Shown here: piece after piece, positions 29,229 to 38,317 of the stretch
Position numbering within the stretch: position 1 is the stretch's first letter
Layout of the letters: the number at the start of each line of letters is the position of its first letter
Assembly: GCF_017313105.1 (NCBI RefSeq)
Contig: NZ_JAFLND010000001.1
Coordinates: 930,001-994,000, forward strand
DNA: 64,000 nucleotides
Source of the DNA: [Muricauda] lutisoli (nom. illeg.)
GTDB taxonomy: Bacteria; Bacteroidota; Bacteroidia; Flavobacteriales; Flavobacteriaceae
Direction of reading: 5' to 3'
The notes under the pieces: generated by a model
Database searches by the model: none
The model's input: only the letters and a program-made list of their open reading frames with translations
What the model was told of the DNA's origin: nothing
Position numbers and translations under genes: made by a program

Positions 29229-30230
29229 TTAATCTTTTACTAAAATGTTAAAATTCTTTACTTGATGTACGAAGTAAGACCACACTATGGATGTCGTAAC
29301 GTAATACTTTAGTATAAAATTAGCTTTTTCCCGTTTTCTATACATTTTTATAAAGTTAGCATAAAAACTTAGATGCGCCTTTAAAATGGCAAAGCAGTGA
29401 TCAAACTTTAATTGAAAAATAAAGCGCAGGGCTGCAATCGCATCGAAGATCAGTCTGGCAAACACCAATGGCAACGCCTTTTTTCTGGGAAGGTTTTTGG
29501 TAATGGAATACAGGGAGTTCCTAAAATTGAGAAAGGTCTTTTTTGGATTCATGTTGGATAGCGTACTGCCCCCTAAATGGTACACATGGCTGTGCCCCAC
29601 ATAATACACGCTGTGCCCTGCATTTTTGGCCCGCCAACAGAGGTCGATTTCCTCCTGATGTGCAAAGTAGTCCTCGTCGAAGCCTTCCAGTTCCCGGAAG
29701 ACCTCACTTTTAATGAACATGCAGGCTCCTGTGGCCCAAAATACTTCCTTGATGTCGTTGTATTGGCCCTCATCCTTTTCTATGGTCTGGAAGATACGTC
29801 CCCTGCAGAAAGGGTATCCGAACATATCAATGAATCCGCCTGCGGCCCCAGCGTATTCAAAATGGTCCTTTTGGATCAGGTCTAAAATCTTGGGTTGTAT
29901 GATAGCGGCCTCTGGCAGTGTATCGAAAGCATTTTTGATGGGCTCCAGCCAATTAGGTGTTACTTCCACATCAGAATTCAAAAGACAGAAGATGTCGGCC
30001 TCAATATGTTTGAGACCATCGTTGTAGCCTTTGGCAAAACCGCCATTGGTGTTGTTCTGAACGATTCCGACAGTTGGGTAGTGTTGCTTTAGAAAATCTA
30101 CCGATCCGTCGGTACTGGCATTGTCCACCACAAAAATATCCGCTCCTTTGGAATACTCCATGACCGAGGGCAGGAACCTTTCGAGCAAGGCTTCCCCATT
30201 CCAATTGAGTATGACTACAGCGATTTTCAA
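29229..30230 (-). CDS. Family 2 glycosyltransferase
   Basis: 333 residues, GT-A fold. The N-terminus VVILNWNGEALLERFLPS, NASTDGS and LLNSDVEV (the DxD-type metal site as NSDVE) match GT2 enzymes of the rhamnosyl/dTDP-sugar type, with CMFIKSEVF and DLCWRAK in the acceptor half. The reading frame upstream reaches an in-frame stop five codons before, without any ATG, so the start must be the TTG at 30230. It is probably co-transcribed with the nuclease-like gene 12 bases upstream. The product is unknown. Confidence 0.88.
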   Translation of the reverse strand: MKIAVVILNWNGEALLERFLPSVMEYSKGADIFVVDNASTDGSVDFLKQHYPTVGIVQNNTNGGFAKGYNDGLKHIEADIFCLLNSDVEVTPNWLEPIKNAFDTLPEAAIIQPKILDLIQKDHFEYAGAAGGFIDMFGYPFCRGRIFQTIEKDEGQYNDIKEVFWATGACMFIKSEVFRELEGFDEDYFAHQEEIDLCWRAKNAGHSVYYVGHSHVYHLGGSTLSNMNPKKTFLNFRNSLYSITKNLPRKKALPLVFARLIFDAIAALRFIFQLKFDHCFAILKAHLSFYANFIKMYRKREKANFILKYYVTTSIVWSYFVHQVKNFNILVKD

Positions 30231-30242
30231 AACGGAGGCAAA

Positions 30243-30689
30243 TTAACGGCTAAAATCAGGAATATCCTTCAAAAACGTATACTTTTCATTCTCGTGGTCC
30301 ATTTTGCAGTAGTAATGGTCCAAACCGTTGGTCACCATCAAATACTCCGCCTTTAGTTCGTAATTGTACCTCGCTATTTGGTCAAAAGTATCTTGGGTGA
30401 TCTTCACCTCGGGTGCCTTACACTCTATCAAAAGAAAAATGGAACCATCGGGATTGAACACAACAACATCGTATCGTTTCTTTAAATTGTTGACGGTGAG
30501 CTGCTTTTCCACATTGATCAAGCTTTTTGGATAATTTTTTGTGAACACCAAATACCTTAGCACATGTTGGCGTACCCATTCCTCAGGTTGGAGCACCACA
30601 AATTTTTTACGTAACCCATCAAAAATGTACTGCCTATTTTGGCTATTTTTGATTCGAAACGAATAAGGTGGAAAATTCAAATCTTGCAT
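30243..30689 (-). CDS. Small PD-(D/E)XK nuclease-like protein (HsdR N-terminal domain)
   Basis: 148 residues, a stand-alone version of the type I restriction HsdR N-terminal domain. The PD-(D/E)XK core shows as YDVVVFNPDGSIFLLIECKAP, giving the Asp and the ExK of the fold, preceded by EEWVRQHVLRYL. There is no helicase, methylase or specificity subunit nearby, so it is not a restriction system. It is divergent from holA with 26 bases between starts. Nuclease activity is untested. Confidence 0.8.
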   Translation of the reverse strand: MQDLNFPPYSFRIKNSQNRQYIFDGLRKKFVVLQPEEWVRQHVLRYLVFTKNYPKSLINVEKQLTVNNLKKRYDVVVFNPDGSIFLLIECKAPEVKITQDTFDQIARYNYELKAEYLMVTNGLDHYYCKMDHENEKYTFLKDIPDFSR

Positions 30690-30715
30690 TCTACAAAACT
30701 GGTGATATAATTTGA

Positions 30716-31717
30716 ATGGACAAAGTAAAAGAGATTGTATCGGAAATCAATAATGGAAATCCAAAACCCATCTATTTTTTAATGGGGGAGGAACCGTATT
30801 ACATTGACAGAATTTCCCAATATATTGCCGAAAACGTCCTCACCGAAGATGAAAAAGGGTTTAACCAAATGGTACTTTACGGTAAGGACACCTCTGTTGA
30901 TGAAGTTGTGGAAAATGCCAAGCGCTTCCCAATGATGGCGCAGTACCAGGTAGTTATCGTAAAAGAAGCGCAACATCTGTCAAGAACTATCGAAAACCTT
31001 GTTCCTTACGCGGAGAATCCACAACCCACCACAATTTTGGTGCTTTGTTATAAGTACAAAAAGTTGGACAAGCGTAAAAAACTCTATAAGTCCATTAATA
31101 AGACCGGGGAGCTCTTTGAAAGTAAAAAACTGTACGATAATCAGGTGGCGGACTGGATTCGTAGAACCATGGCCAGTAAAAAATATAGGATTTCTCCCAA
31201 GTCCTGTGTAATGCTGGTGGAATTTTTGGGAACTGATCTAAGCAAGATCAGCAATGAACTGGATAAGCTGACTTTGATCGTGCCTCCAACCACAGAAATA
31301 ACGCCGGAGTTGATCGAGGAACATATAGGGATCAGTAAAGACTTCAATAATTTTGAGCTAAAGAAAGCGATAGGGGAGCGAAATGTAAAAAAAGCGTCAC
31401 GTATCATCGATTATTTTGCGCAAAACCCAAAGGACAATCCTTTTGTGGTCACAGTAACCCTGTTGAACACTTTCTTCACCCAATTATTACAATATCACGG
31501 GCTCAAGGACCATTCCCCCGGTAATGTGGCCAAAGTGCTTGGGGTCAATCCTTATTTTGTTAACGAGTATGTCGTTGCAGCTCGCAATTATCCTATGAAA
31601 AGGGTGAGCGGTATTATTTCCAGCCTTAGAAAGTTGGATTTAAAAAGCAAAGGGGTAGGGGCCAGCAACATGGCGCAAGCCGATTTGCTGAAAGAACTCC
31701 TTTCCGAAATAATCTAG
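30716..31717 (+). CDS. holA: DNA polymerase III delta subunit
   Basis: 333 residues, the clamp-loader subunit that opens the sliding clamp. Recognised by PIYFLMGEEPYYIDRI at the N-terminus, the DNA pol III delta AAA+-like region with LVLCYKYKKLDKRKK, and the all-helical C-terminus with FELKKAIGERN. This is a normal size for the Bacteroidota form. Convergent with the DoxX gene, one base apart. Confidence 0.92.
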   Translation: MDKVKEIVSEINNGNPKPIYFLMGEEPYYIDRISQYIAENVLTEDEKGFNQMVLYGKDTSVDEVVENAKRFPMMAQYQVVIVKEAQHLSRTIENLVPYAENPQPTTILVLCYKYKKLDKRKKLYKSINKTGELFESKKLYDNQVADWIRRTMASKKYRISPKSCVMLVEFLGTDLSKISNELDKLTLIVPPTTEITPELIEEHIGISKDFNNFELKKAIGERNVKKASRIIDYFAQNPKDNPFVVTVTLLNTFFTQLLQYHGLKDHSPGNVAKVLGVNPYFVNEYVVAARNYPMKRVSGIISSLRKLDLKSKGVGASNMAQADLLKELLSEII

Positions 31718-31718
31718 A

Positions 31719-32096
31719 TTACTTTTTGTCCACGCTGTATTTGCCAGGACCCAATAACATTATTACCACAAATACGGTAAGGTATAGCAGTGCCGTTTCT
31801 TTTCTTCCGAACGGATCTGCTCCATGGATAACGAAACCGGCAACAAACATGGTAAATGCTGTAGGGATAGCTGCCCATCGTGTTTTAAAACCAATAATTA
31901 TCAATAGCGGACATACGACCTCGGCAATAACGGTTAAAAAAAGAGAAGGTGCTTGACCAATTCCAAAGGGGTTGGCAAACTCCGTATTACCGTTGATAAG
32001 ATTCATGAGTTTGGGGTATCCGTGGGTAAGCATAAAAGCGGATGGTACAATTCTTAACAGTGCCAATCCGAGGTGTATCAATGTATTGTTTTTCAT
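31719..32096 (-). CDS. DoxX-family membrane protein
   Basis: 125 residues with four predicted transmembrane helices (about 5-24, 45-65, 70-90, 100-118), including LRIVPSAFMLTHGYPKL and the conserved inner segment typical of DoxX/YphA proteins. Members act in quinone or thiol-linked membrane redox, but the role here is unknown. Single gene with a 98-base gap to the E1 gene. Confidence 0.85.
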   Translation of the reverse strand: MKNNTLIHLGLALLRIVPSAFMLTHGYPKLMNLINGNTEFANPFGIGQAPSLFLTVIAEVVCPLLIIIGFKTRWAAIPTAFTMFVAGFVIHGADPFGRKETALLYLTVFVVIMLLGPGKYSVDKK

Positions 32097-32194
32097 GTGG
32101 GGAAATTTTAATCCACGTGAAAATATAAATTATGTTTTAAAAAACGCAACAATAATTGATGAAAGGTATTTTTGAATTGATCTCACTTAACAAT

Positions 32195-34606
32195 TTATCT
32201 TAGTGCTGGATAAGATTTTGGGTCGGATTCGTTCATAATTTGGTATACCTTCTCAAAAATATCTTCTGCATTTGGTTTGGAAAAATAATCTCCATCCGAC
32301 GCATATGCAGGGCGATGGGCCTTTGCGGACAATGTTTGAGGGGCACTGTCCAAAAATCTATAACCACCTTGTTTTTCAATAACTTCCTGCATTAAATATG
32401 CTGAGCATCCACCTGGCACATCTTCATCAATTACCAAGAAACGATTGGTTTTTTCCAGACTTTTTACAACATCATGGTTTAAATCGAATGGAAGCAACGA
32501 CTGCGCATCAATAACTTCCGCGTCAATGCCGACTTCCAAAAGGTCTTGAGCTACTTTTTCAACAATTCTGAGTGTAGAGCCATAAGACAACAAGGTAATG
32601 TCCGTTCCTTCTTTAAGTGTCTCCACTTTGCCGATCGGTGTACAGAATTCCCCTAAGTTGGATGGCATATTCTCTTTTAGTCGGTAGCCGTTCAAACTTT
32701 CTATAACCAAGGCTGGTTCATCACTTTTCATTAATGTGTTGTAAAAACCAGCTGCTTGCGTCATGTTTCTTGGAGCCAATACATACATTCCTCGTAGCAA
32801 GTGAATCAATCCGCCCATGGGTGATCCTGAGTGCCATATCCCTTCCAAACGATGCCCTCTAGTGCGAACAATCAGTGGTGCTTTTTGTTTTCCGACCGTG
32901 CGGTACATTAGGGTCGCCAAATCGTCACTTAAAGTTTGGATGGCGTATAATATGTAATCCAAATATTGGATTTCGGCAATTGGTCGCAATCCACGAAGCG
33001 CCATACCGATTCCTTGTCCTATAATCGAGGTTTCCCTAATTCCGGTATCGGAAACCCTTAGTTCCCCATATTTATTCTGAAGCCCTTCCAATCCTTGGTT
33101 TACATCGCCAATGTTACCGGTATCTTCACCAAAAACAAGTGCTTCTGGATATTTACTGAATAGAGCGTCGAAATTGTCTCTTAATATGACTCTTCCATCC
33201 ACTTGATTTGCCTCGTTCGGGTATGTTGGCGGTATCGCCTGAACGTTAGTGGCTTTATTATCCAACTCGTTGTATAGATGGGAACCATATTCGAATTCAT
33301 TGGTACGCACAAAATCGTTTATCCATTCTTGGAGCTGTTTTTTCTCTGGGTTGGACTCCCCTAACAGATAACGTAGTGCTTTTCTTGATTTCGAAGCCAA
33401 ATCCTTTTTCAAAGGTTCTTCCGTGGCAATCAAATCGTTCTTTATTTTATCGATAAAGGCCCGATTCGGACTTTGTTTGGCAACTTTTTCGAGCAATTGC
33501 ACCAATTGCTTTTTAGCTGCCAGTTGTGGTTTTAAGAACTCGGACCAAGCCTCTTTTTTAGCAGCACGGACCTTATGTTTAATTTCCCGTTCCACTTTTT
33601 TCAATTCCTCTTCGGTACTTATACCGTTATCAATGATCCATTCTCTAAATCGCTTGTTGCAATCATTTTCACGTTCCCATTCCAAGCGTTCGGAGGATTT
33701 ATATCTTTCGTGCGATCCGGAGGTAGAGTGGCCCTGTGGCTGGGTTAGTTCCGTTACATGTATCAAAACGGGCACATGTTCTTCACGGGCTATGTCCGAC
33801 GCATTTTCAAAAGCATGGATAAGCGCAGTATAGTCCCATCCTTTAACTTTTAGTATTTCAAACCCATCATGGTCTTCATCTCTCTGCAATCCACTAAGCG
33901 CCTCGGAAATGTCGCCTTTGGTGGTGTGGTATTCAGATGGAACCGAAATACCGTATTCATCGTCCCAAATACTGATTACCATTGGCACTTGCATAACACC
34001 GGCCGCATTTAAGGTCTCAAAAAAGTGACCTTCACTTGTACTGGCGTTTCCGATAGTTCCCCAGGCCACTTCGTTGCCATTATCGGAAAAGTTGGTCTGA
34101 TCTATGCCCTCCACATGCCTGTATATTTTGGAAGCTTGGGCCAGGCCTAGTAAGCGAGGCATTTGACCTGCGGTACAGGATATATCGGCACTACTGTTTT
34201 TTTGAGCTGTTAGGTTTTTCCATGAACCATCCTCGTTTAAACTGTGGGTCACAAAATGACCACCCATTTGCCTTCCGGCGCTCATGGGCTCCTTTTCTAT
34301 ATCCGTGGTGGCATAAAGCCCATGAAAAAAGGCTTTTGGACTTAAATAACCCAATGCCATCATAAACGTCTGGTCTCGATAATAACCACTTCTGAAATCA
34401 CCATCTTGAAAAGCACGGGCCATGGCTAATTGGGGAAGCTCCTTTCCATCTCCAAAAATCCCGAACTTGGCTTTACCAGAAAGTACTTCTCTTCGTCCCA
34501 TTAAACTACATTCCCTGCTGGTTACAGCTGTCTCATAATCTTGAAGAATCTGAGATTTGAAATCGTCGAAGGAAATATCGTTACTTGTACTAGGATTAGG
34601 TTTCAT
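32195..34606 (-). CDS. 2-oxoacid dehydrogenase E1, fused alpha and beta subunits (branched-chain type)
   Basis: 803 residues. The first part (about 1-420) is the E1 alpha ThDP-binding domain with GNASTSEGHFFETLNAAG at 186-203. The second (about 460-803) is the E1 beta transketolase-like domain, starting near VILRDNFDAL and containing VFGEDTGNIGDVNQG. The alpha-beta fusion is the usual Flavobacteria form of branched-chain 2-oxoacid dehydrogenase E1. It would act with separately encoded E2 and E3 to oxidise the oxo acids of valine, leucine and isoleucine, and so make branched acyl-CoA primers for iso-fatty acids. Substrate specificity is inferred. Confidence 0.85.
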   Translation of the reverse strand: MKPNPSTSNDISFDDFKSQILQDYETAVTSRECSLMGRREVLSGKAKFGIFGDGKELPQLAMARAFQDGDFRSGYYRDQTFMMALGYLSPKAFFHGLYATTDIEKEPMSAGRQMGGHFVTHSLNEDGSWKNLTAQKNSSADISCTAGQMPRLLGLAQASKIYRHVEGIDQTNFSDNGNEVAWGTIGNASTSEGHFFETLNAAGVMQVPMVISIWDDEYGISVPSEYHTTKGDISEALSGLQRDEDHDGFEILKVKGWDYTALIHAFENASDIAREEHVPVLIHVTELTQPQGHSTSGSHERYKSSERLEWERENDCNKRFREWIIDNGISTEEELKKVEREIKHKVRAAKKEAWSEFLKPQLAAKKQLVQLLEKVAKQSPNRAFIDKIKNDLIATEEPLKKDLASKSRKALRYLLGESNPEKKQLQEWINDFVRTNEFEYGSHLYNELDNKATNVQAIPPTYPNEANQVDGRVILRDNFDALFSKYPEALVFGEDTGNIGDVNQGLEGLQNKYGELRVSDTGIRETSIIGQGIGMALRGLRPIAEIQYLDYILYAIQTLSDDLATLMYRTVGKQKAPLIVRTRGHRLEGIWHSGSPMGGLIHLLRGMYVLAPRNMTQAAGFYNTLMKSDEPALVIESLNGYRLKENMPSNLGEFCTPIGKVETLKEGTDITLLSYGSTLRIVEKVAQDLLEVGIDAEVIDAQSLLPFDLNHDVVKSLEKTNRFLVIDEDVPGGCSAYLMQEVIEKQGGYRFLDSAPQTLSAKAHRPAYASDGDYFSKPNAEDIFEKVYQIMNESDPKSYPALR

Positions 34607-34716
34607 GGATTGTTGAAAGATTTTTGCGAAAGTACTAAAAATCCGTCAAAAATGCAATATAGAGCTGCGTTAATAAAATAAGAATAATTTAAAAAAATGT
34701 TATTTTATTTTACTAT

Positions 34717-34756
34717 TTGACAATATATACTTTTTAAAATACCCCTGTATTGTCAA
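34717..34756. repeat. 9-bp inverted repeat in the gap after the M1-like/barrel gene
   Basis: TTGACAATA (34717-34725) and TATTGTCAA (34748-34756) are exact reverse complements around a 22-base loop. They lie just past the stop of the minus-strand gene at 34765, in an otherwise AT-rich 158-base gap. It could be a weak transcription end or an operator. Confidence 0.5.
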
Positions 34757-34764
34757 TTTGATAA

Positions 34765-37599
34765 TTAAAACCACTTTCTGGTGAATAGCCCAATTAAGGT
34801 TCTGGGGCTTATGGTAACCACAAAACGAATGCGCTCTCCGTAATCGTCATCGGCTATTTCCCAGCCTCTATTGGAATACACCGGGAAGTACAATTCAAAA
34901 TAATCGGTCACCAAATTTAAACGTATGCCGGAGTCGTAAACAAAACGTGCATTGTCTCCTTTATTTTTTAAAAATCCGAGGTCGCCATAAGCCTCTACCC
35001 ATCTCCAAATGTTGGTACTGGCATTGGTTGTCGCAATCCAATCGTTGGCAAATGGATTTTCCAATTTGGATTTAAATCCACCTTCGGCAATGATCACTTG
35101 CTGACTGTAAAGGCCGGAATCTTCTGACCTACCCAAATAAGCAAGATCGAACATGTAATCCGTTGGTCTGTCGAGGGCAAAACTAAAAAAGTCCGATTGT
35201 GTCTTGTTTCGCAAAAACTTTCCGGCGTAAAACCGCAGATTTAACTGCCGATTGCTTTGGAACAGTTTGCGATATTCCAATTCAAAGGCAAGTTTGGTAA
35301 ATTCGCTGGAATGCTGTGCATCCACAGACCAGGATGAATAATTCAAAATATTATTGTCAACATCGGTATAGCGTACATTCATTACCCCATAGTCAGGATC
35401 TGTATCCAGTTCACCTATCAAACTATCGTCGATACTCCTAAATACGCTTCTATACCTCAATAAAAGGAATTGTCTTCGGTTGGAAAGCAGGTCATTGGGT
35501 CTCCAGCCAAAGCTTACTGCCGGGGTTAAAGTTGAGAATCGTGAATTTTCCTGAAAGTGGGAAGTAGATGCAGAAAATGAATAATTTGTTACATACAATC
35601 CTGTTTTATTATGATACTTACGGTATCTGAGACTAGCCTTGCCCACAATGGTTCGCTCTAAAAAGGAGTAGGTCGGGGATATATCGTATTGAAAAGGTCT
35701 CTCCAAAAAAGTTTTGTTGTAGAGCCTTAGTCCTGGAGTTATACCATCATAAAGGTTGAAATTGGCTATTGGGACGTAAAAGATCTGATTGTAATAAGGG
35801 TTCTCGGTATCTTTAAAAAATTGAAATTTTAGTTTTTTATTACTGGAAAAGAACCCATTCAAAGTTTTCCAATTATCACGCTGATTGAATTCTGGGATAT
35901 TTTGGTCGTAGTTCAGCACTAAGCGGTCTTCACTTTTTCTGGGAATAGTAATTGTTTTTGTAGTGTCTATATCTGAAAACCAATAGTTGGAAACAACGGA
36001 ATCATTTTCAAGCCCAAAAACAGAGATCGGAACGTTGGTGCCCCGTTTATTTTTCAGCACAAAAGTGATGGAATCTTCGGTTTTCTCGACTTTCTTGATT
36101 TTAAAATCAATTTTTTTATCGGTGGCTACATATTCTTCAAAAAACCAATCCACGTTTTTATGAGCGTATTTTTCAATGGTTTTTCTAAAATCCAAAGCGG
36201 TTACTTGCTGCTTTAGCTTATAATTTTTATAAAAGTCCAGCACTGTACTATCTATTTTTTTCTCTCCTAAATAGGCAGATAGATAAGACATGCCCAGTCC
36301 AGCCTTGTAGCCATTGGCAATTTTCTGATTGAATTTGATCAATGAATCATTGGAGACGGTAAGCGCTTGATCAATATTCTTTCGGGCAGATAACATGCTG
36401 AAGAGCGAATATTGTTCGTTGAAGTCCATTTTTGCAAAATGAAAGTTCTTTATCCCCCAGATTTTAGAGAGTTTTCCGGCCAGTTTTTGATTTGGATAAT
36501 TCTCTTCTACATACTTTATCATTAGATAATATCCGATGGCGTCGTTTACCCATCGCTCTTTTCTTGGGTCTAGGTAAAGTGATTCCTTTAAGTAACTACG
36601 AATGGCCGTTTTCAAAAACTTCATTTCAAATTGAAATTTTTCTTCATAAGGCCTTATGAATGAAGGTAACTGACTTATTCCGTACAATGGGGATTTATTG
36701 TAATCGAATTCACTTACCAGAAGGTTGTCATGGGGATACTTGCCCAAATTTTCATACAGAAACTGGGCAATGTTATTGATCGAGACCCCCTGTGTAATTT
36801 CTTCATATTTATTGGACTCTATATCTGTTGTGATGGTCAAATAATCAGTCACATGTTTGGTGAACCTGTCATCAATGGTCAGTATGAGTTCACAATTTTT
36901 CCTTTTGTTGCCAAAAAGCTGAACATGTTGACCTCCCGGGAAACTTGAAACGTTGGATTTTCTATAATTGGAGGCTAGGAACAGGTTTTCAGGATAGGTG
37001 AAATTGATTCTTGTCTCTGTGACATCCGTATAGAGGTCGTCCAGATTAATGTTGTTATATAACTTCCATTCCCCATCAAAGACGGCAGGGGTAAAATACC
37101 AATCCACTATATTGTACCCTATGTTCCCGTTATGCCCATACCCTGTAAATTTAGCTTCGGGCAATCTTATGGTATAGGTAAAGAACAGTTGGATCGATTC
37201 ACCTGGCTTAAGGACTTCATTCAAACTAACGGAAATAATGTCCATGTTGCCTTCGCGTATCCAATCCAGTCCTGCATAGTTGTCATCTACAATGGTCCTA
37301 ATCGTGGTCTTACCTCGTTCCCTGTCTTTGGCAAGGTGTAGGCTTCTGTTGAATTCCTCGGCAAATCGCTTGGCAAGTGCGGTGTTTTTATTGGAATATG
37401 CATGGTTCCAATCATTGAAATAAAGGGTGGAAAGTCCTTTGTTCGAATGGTTGATGTAGGTGAAATGTTGCCGTATACGTATTTGATTGGTGGGACCATC
37501 GAGCGTGGCCACTATCTCATTCTGATGTTGCCCCCAAACTTTGGGACACATCATAAGGATTAGCAGCGAAACGTTAAATAATATTCGATATTTGGTCAA
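34765..37599 (-). CDS. M1-peptidase-like protein lacking the zinc site, fused to a C-terminal beta-barrel
   Basis: 944 residues. A signal peptide (about 1-23, ending VWGQ) is followed by an M1-like N-terminal beta domain (about 27-260). The helical domain is where HEXXH should lie, but residues 331-335 read TAIRS and the glutamate helix reads RWVNDAIGYY, so no zinc ligands remain and no HEXXH occurs anywhere. From about 590 to the C-terminal FTRKWF the sequence alternates like an outer-membrane barrel. The only start near the signal peptide is TTG at 37599. It lies 10 bases after the LOG gene and is probably in an operand series with uvrA. Role unknown. Confidence 0.75.
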   Translation of the reverse strand: MTKYRILFNVSLLILMMCPKVWGQHQNEIVATLDGPTNQIRIRQHFTYINHSNKGLSTLYFNDWNHAYSNKNTALAKRFAEEFNRSLHLAKDRERGKTTIRTIVDDNYAGLDWIREGNMDIISVSLNEVLKPGESIQLFFTYTIRLPEAKFTGYGHNGNIGYNIVDWYFTPAVFDGEWKLYNNINLDDLYTDVTETRINFTYPENLFLASNYRKSNVSSFPGGQHVQLFGNKRKNCELILTIDDRFTKHVTDYLTITTDIESNKYEEITQGVSINNIAQFLYENLGKYPHDNLLVSEFDYNKSPLYGISQLPSFIRPYEEKFQFEMKFLKTAIRSYLKESLYLDPRKERWVNDAIGYYLMIKYVEENYPNQKLAGKLSKIWGIKNFHFAKMDFNEQYSLFSMLSARKNIDQALTVSNDSLIKFNQKIANGYKAGLGMSYLSAYLGEKKIDSTVLDFYKNYKLKQQVTALDFRKTIEKYAHKNVDWFFEEYVATDKKIDFKIKKVEKTEDSITFVLKNKRGTNVPISVFGLENDSVVSNYWFSDIDTTKTITIPRKSEDRLVLNYDQNIPEFNQRDNWKTLNGFFSSNKKLKFQFFKDTENPYYNQIFYVPIANFNLYDGITPGLRLYNKTFLERPFQYDISPTYSFLERTIVGKASLRYRKYHNKTGLYVTNYSFSASTSHFQENSRFSTLTPAVSFGWRPNDLLSNRRQFLLLRYRSVFRSIDDSLIGELDTDPDYGVMNVRYTDVDNNILNYSSWSVDAQHSSEFTKLAFELEYRKLFQSNRQLNLRFYAGKFLRNKTQSDFFSFALDRPTDYMFDLAYLGRSEDSGLYSQQVIIAEGGFKSKLENPFANDWIATTNASTNIWRWVEAYGDLGFLKNKGDNARFVYDSGIRLNLVTDYFELYFPVYSNRGWEIADDDYGERIRFVVTISPRTLIGLFTRKWF

Positions 37600-37609
37600 C
37601 GCGATACGA

Positions 37610-38302
37610 TTAAAAATTTGGGCTCAGTGTTCTGCCTTTGTAGAAGGCATCTATAATTTCAACAACTTCATCTTCAGTGTCCACTAATTTAATCAGGTCC
37701 AAATCTTTTGGGCTTATATTGCCCGCTTCAACCAAGGTGTTTTTAATCCAATCCATTAAACCTTTCCAGAACTCTGTTCCCACAAGAATAATAGGGAAGG
37801 TGTGTATTTTATGTGTTTGGATAAGGGTAAGGGCCTCAAAGAATTCATCCAAGGTCCCAAATCCACCTGGCATTACAACAAACCCTTGGGAATATTTCAC
37901 AAACATGACCTTGCGCACGAAGAAATAGTCAAAGTCGAGGCTCTTATCTTCGTCGATAAAAGGATTGTCGTGTTGCTCAAAAGGGAGGTCTATGTTCAAC
38001 CCAACGGAAGTTCCTCCCGCTAAGTTGGCCCCTTTATTACCGGCCTCCATGATTCCTGGGCCTCCACCGGTGATGACCCCATATCCGGCTTCGGATATCC
38101 TTTGGGAAATCTTCACTGCCAAATCGTAGTAAGGATGACCTTCGCGCACCCTGGCCGACCCAAAAATGGATACGCATGGGCCGATTACGCTCATTTTTTC
38201 AAACCCATTGACAAACTCGCCCATAATTTTGAATATGGCCCACGAATCGTTTGTCTTTATCTCATTCCATCCTTTGGAATGTTTTTCTCTTCGCATGTGC
38301 AT
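37610..38302 (-). CDS. LOG-family Rossmann protein (TIGR00730 type)
   Basis: 230 residues. GGGPGIMEAGNKGA and PGGFGTLDEFFEALT are the LOG-family signatures (PGGxGTxxE), as in cytokinin riboside 5'-monophosphate phosphoribohydrolases. Bacterial members often hydrolyse nucleotide 5'-monophosphates; the cellular role is generally uncertain. It sits 15 bases after uvrA and 10 bases before the M1-like/barrel gene on the same strand. Confidence 0.9.
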   Translation of the reverse strand: MHMRREKHSKGWNEIKTNDSWAIFKIMGEFVNGFEKMSVIGPCVSIFGSARVREGHPYYDLAVKISQRISEAGYGVITGGGPGIMEAGNKGANLAGGTSVGLNIDLPFEQHDNPFIDEDKSLDFDYFFVRKVMFVKYSQGFVVMPGGFGTLDEFFEALTLIQTHKIHTFPIILVGTEFWKGLMDWIKNTLVEAGNISPKDLDLIKLVDTEDEVVEIIDAFYKGRTLSPNF

Positions 38303-38317
38303 CTTTGTTCAGTATTT

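Noticed and set aside
30243-30689. A restriction-modification system at the HsdR-like gene.
   Set aside because: No methylase, specificity or translocase gene is nearby, and the protein covers only the small N-terminal nuclease-like domain.
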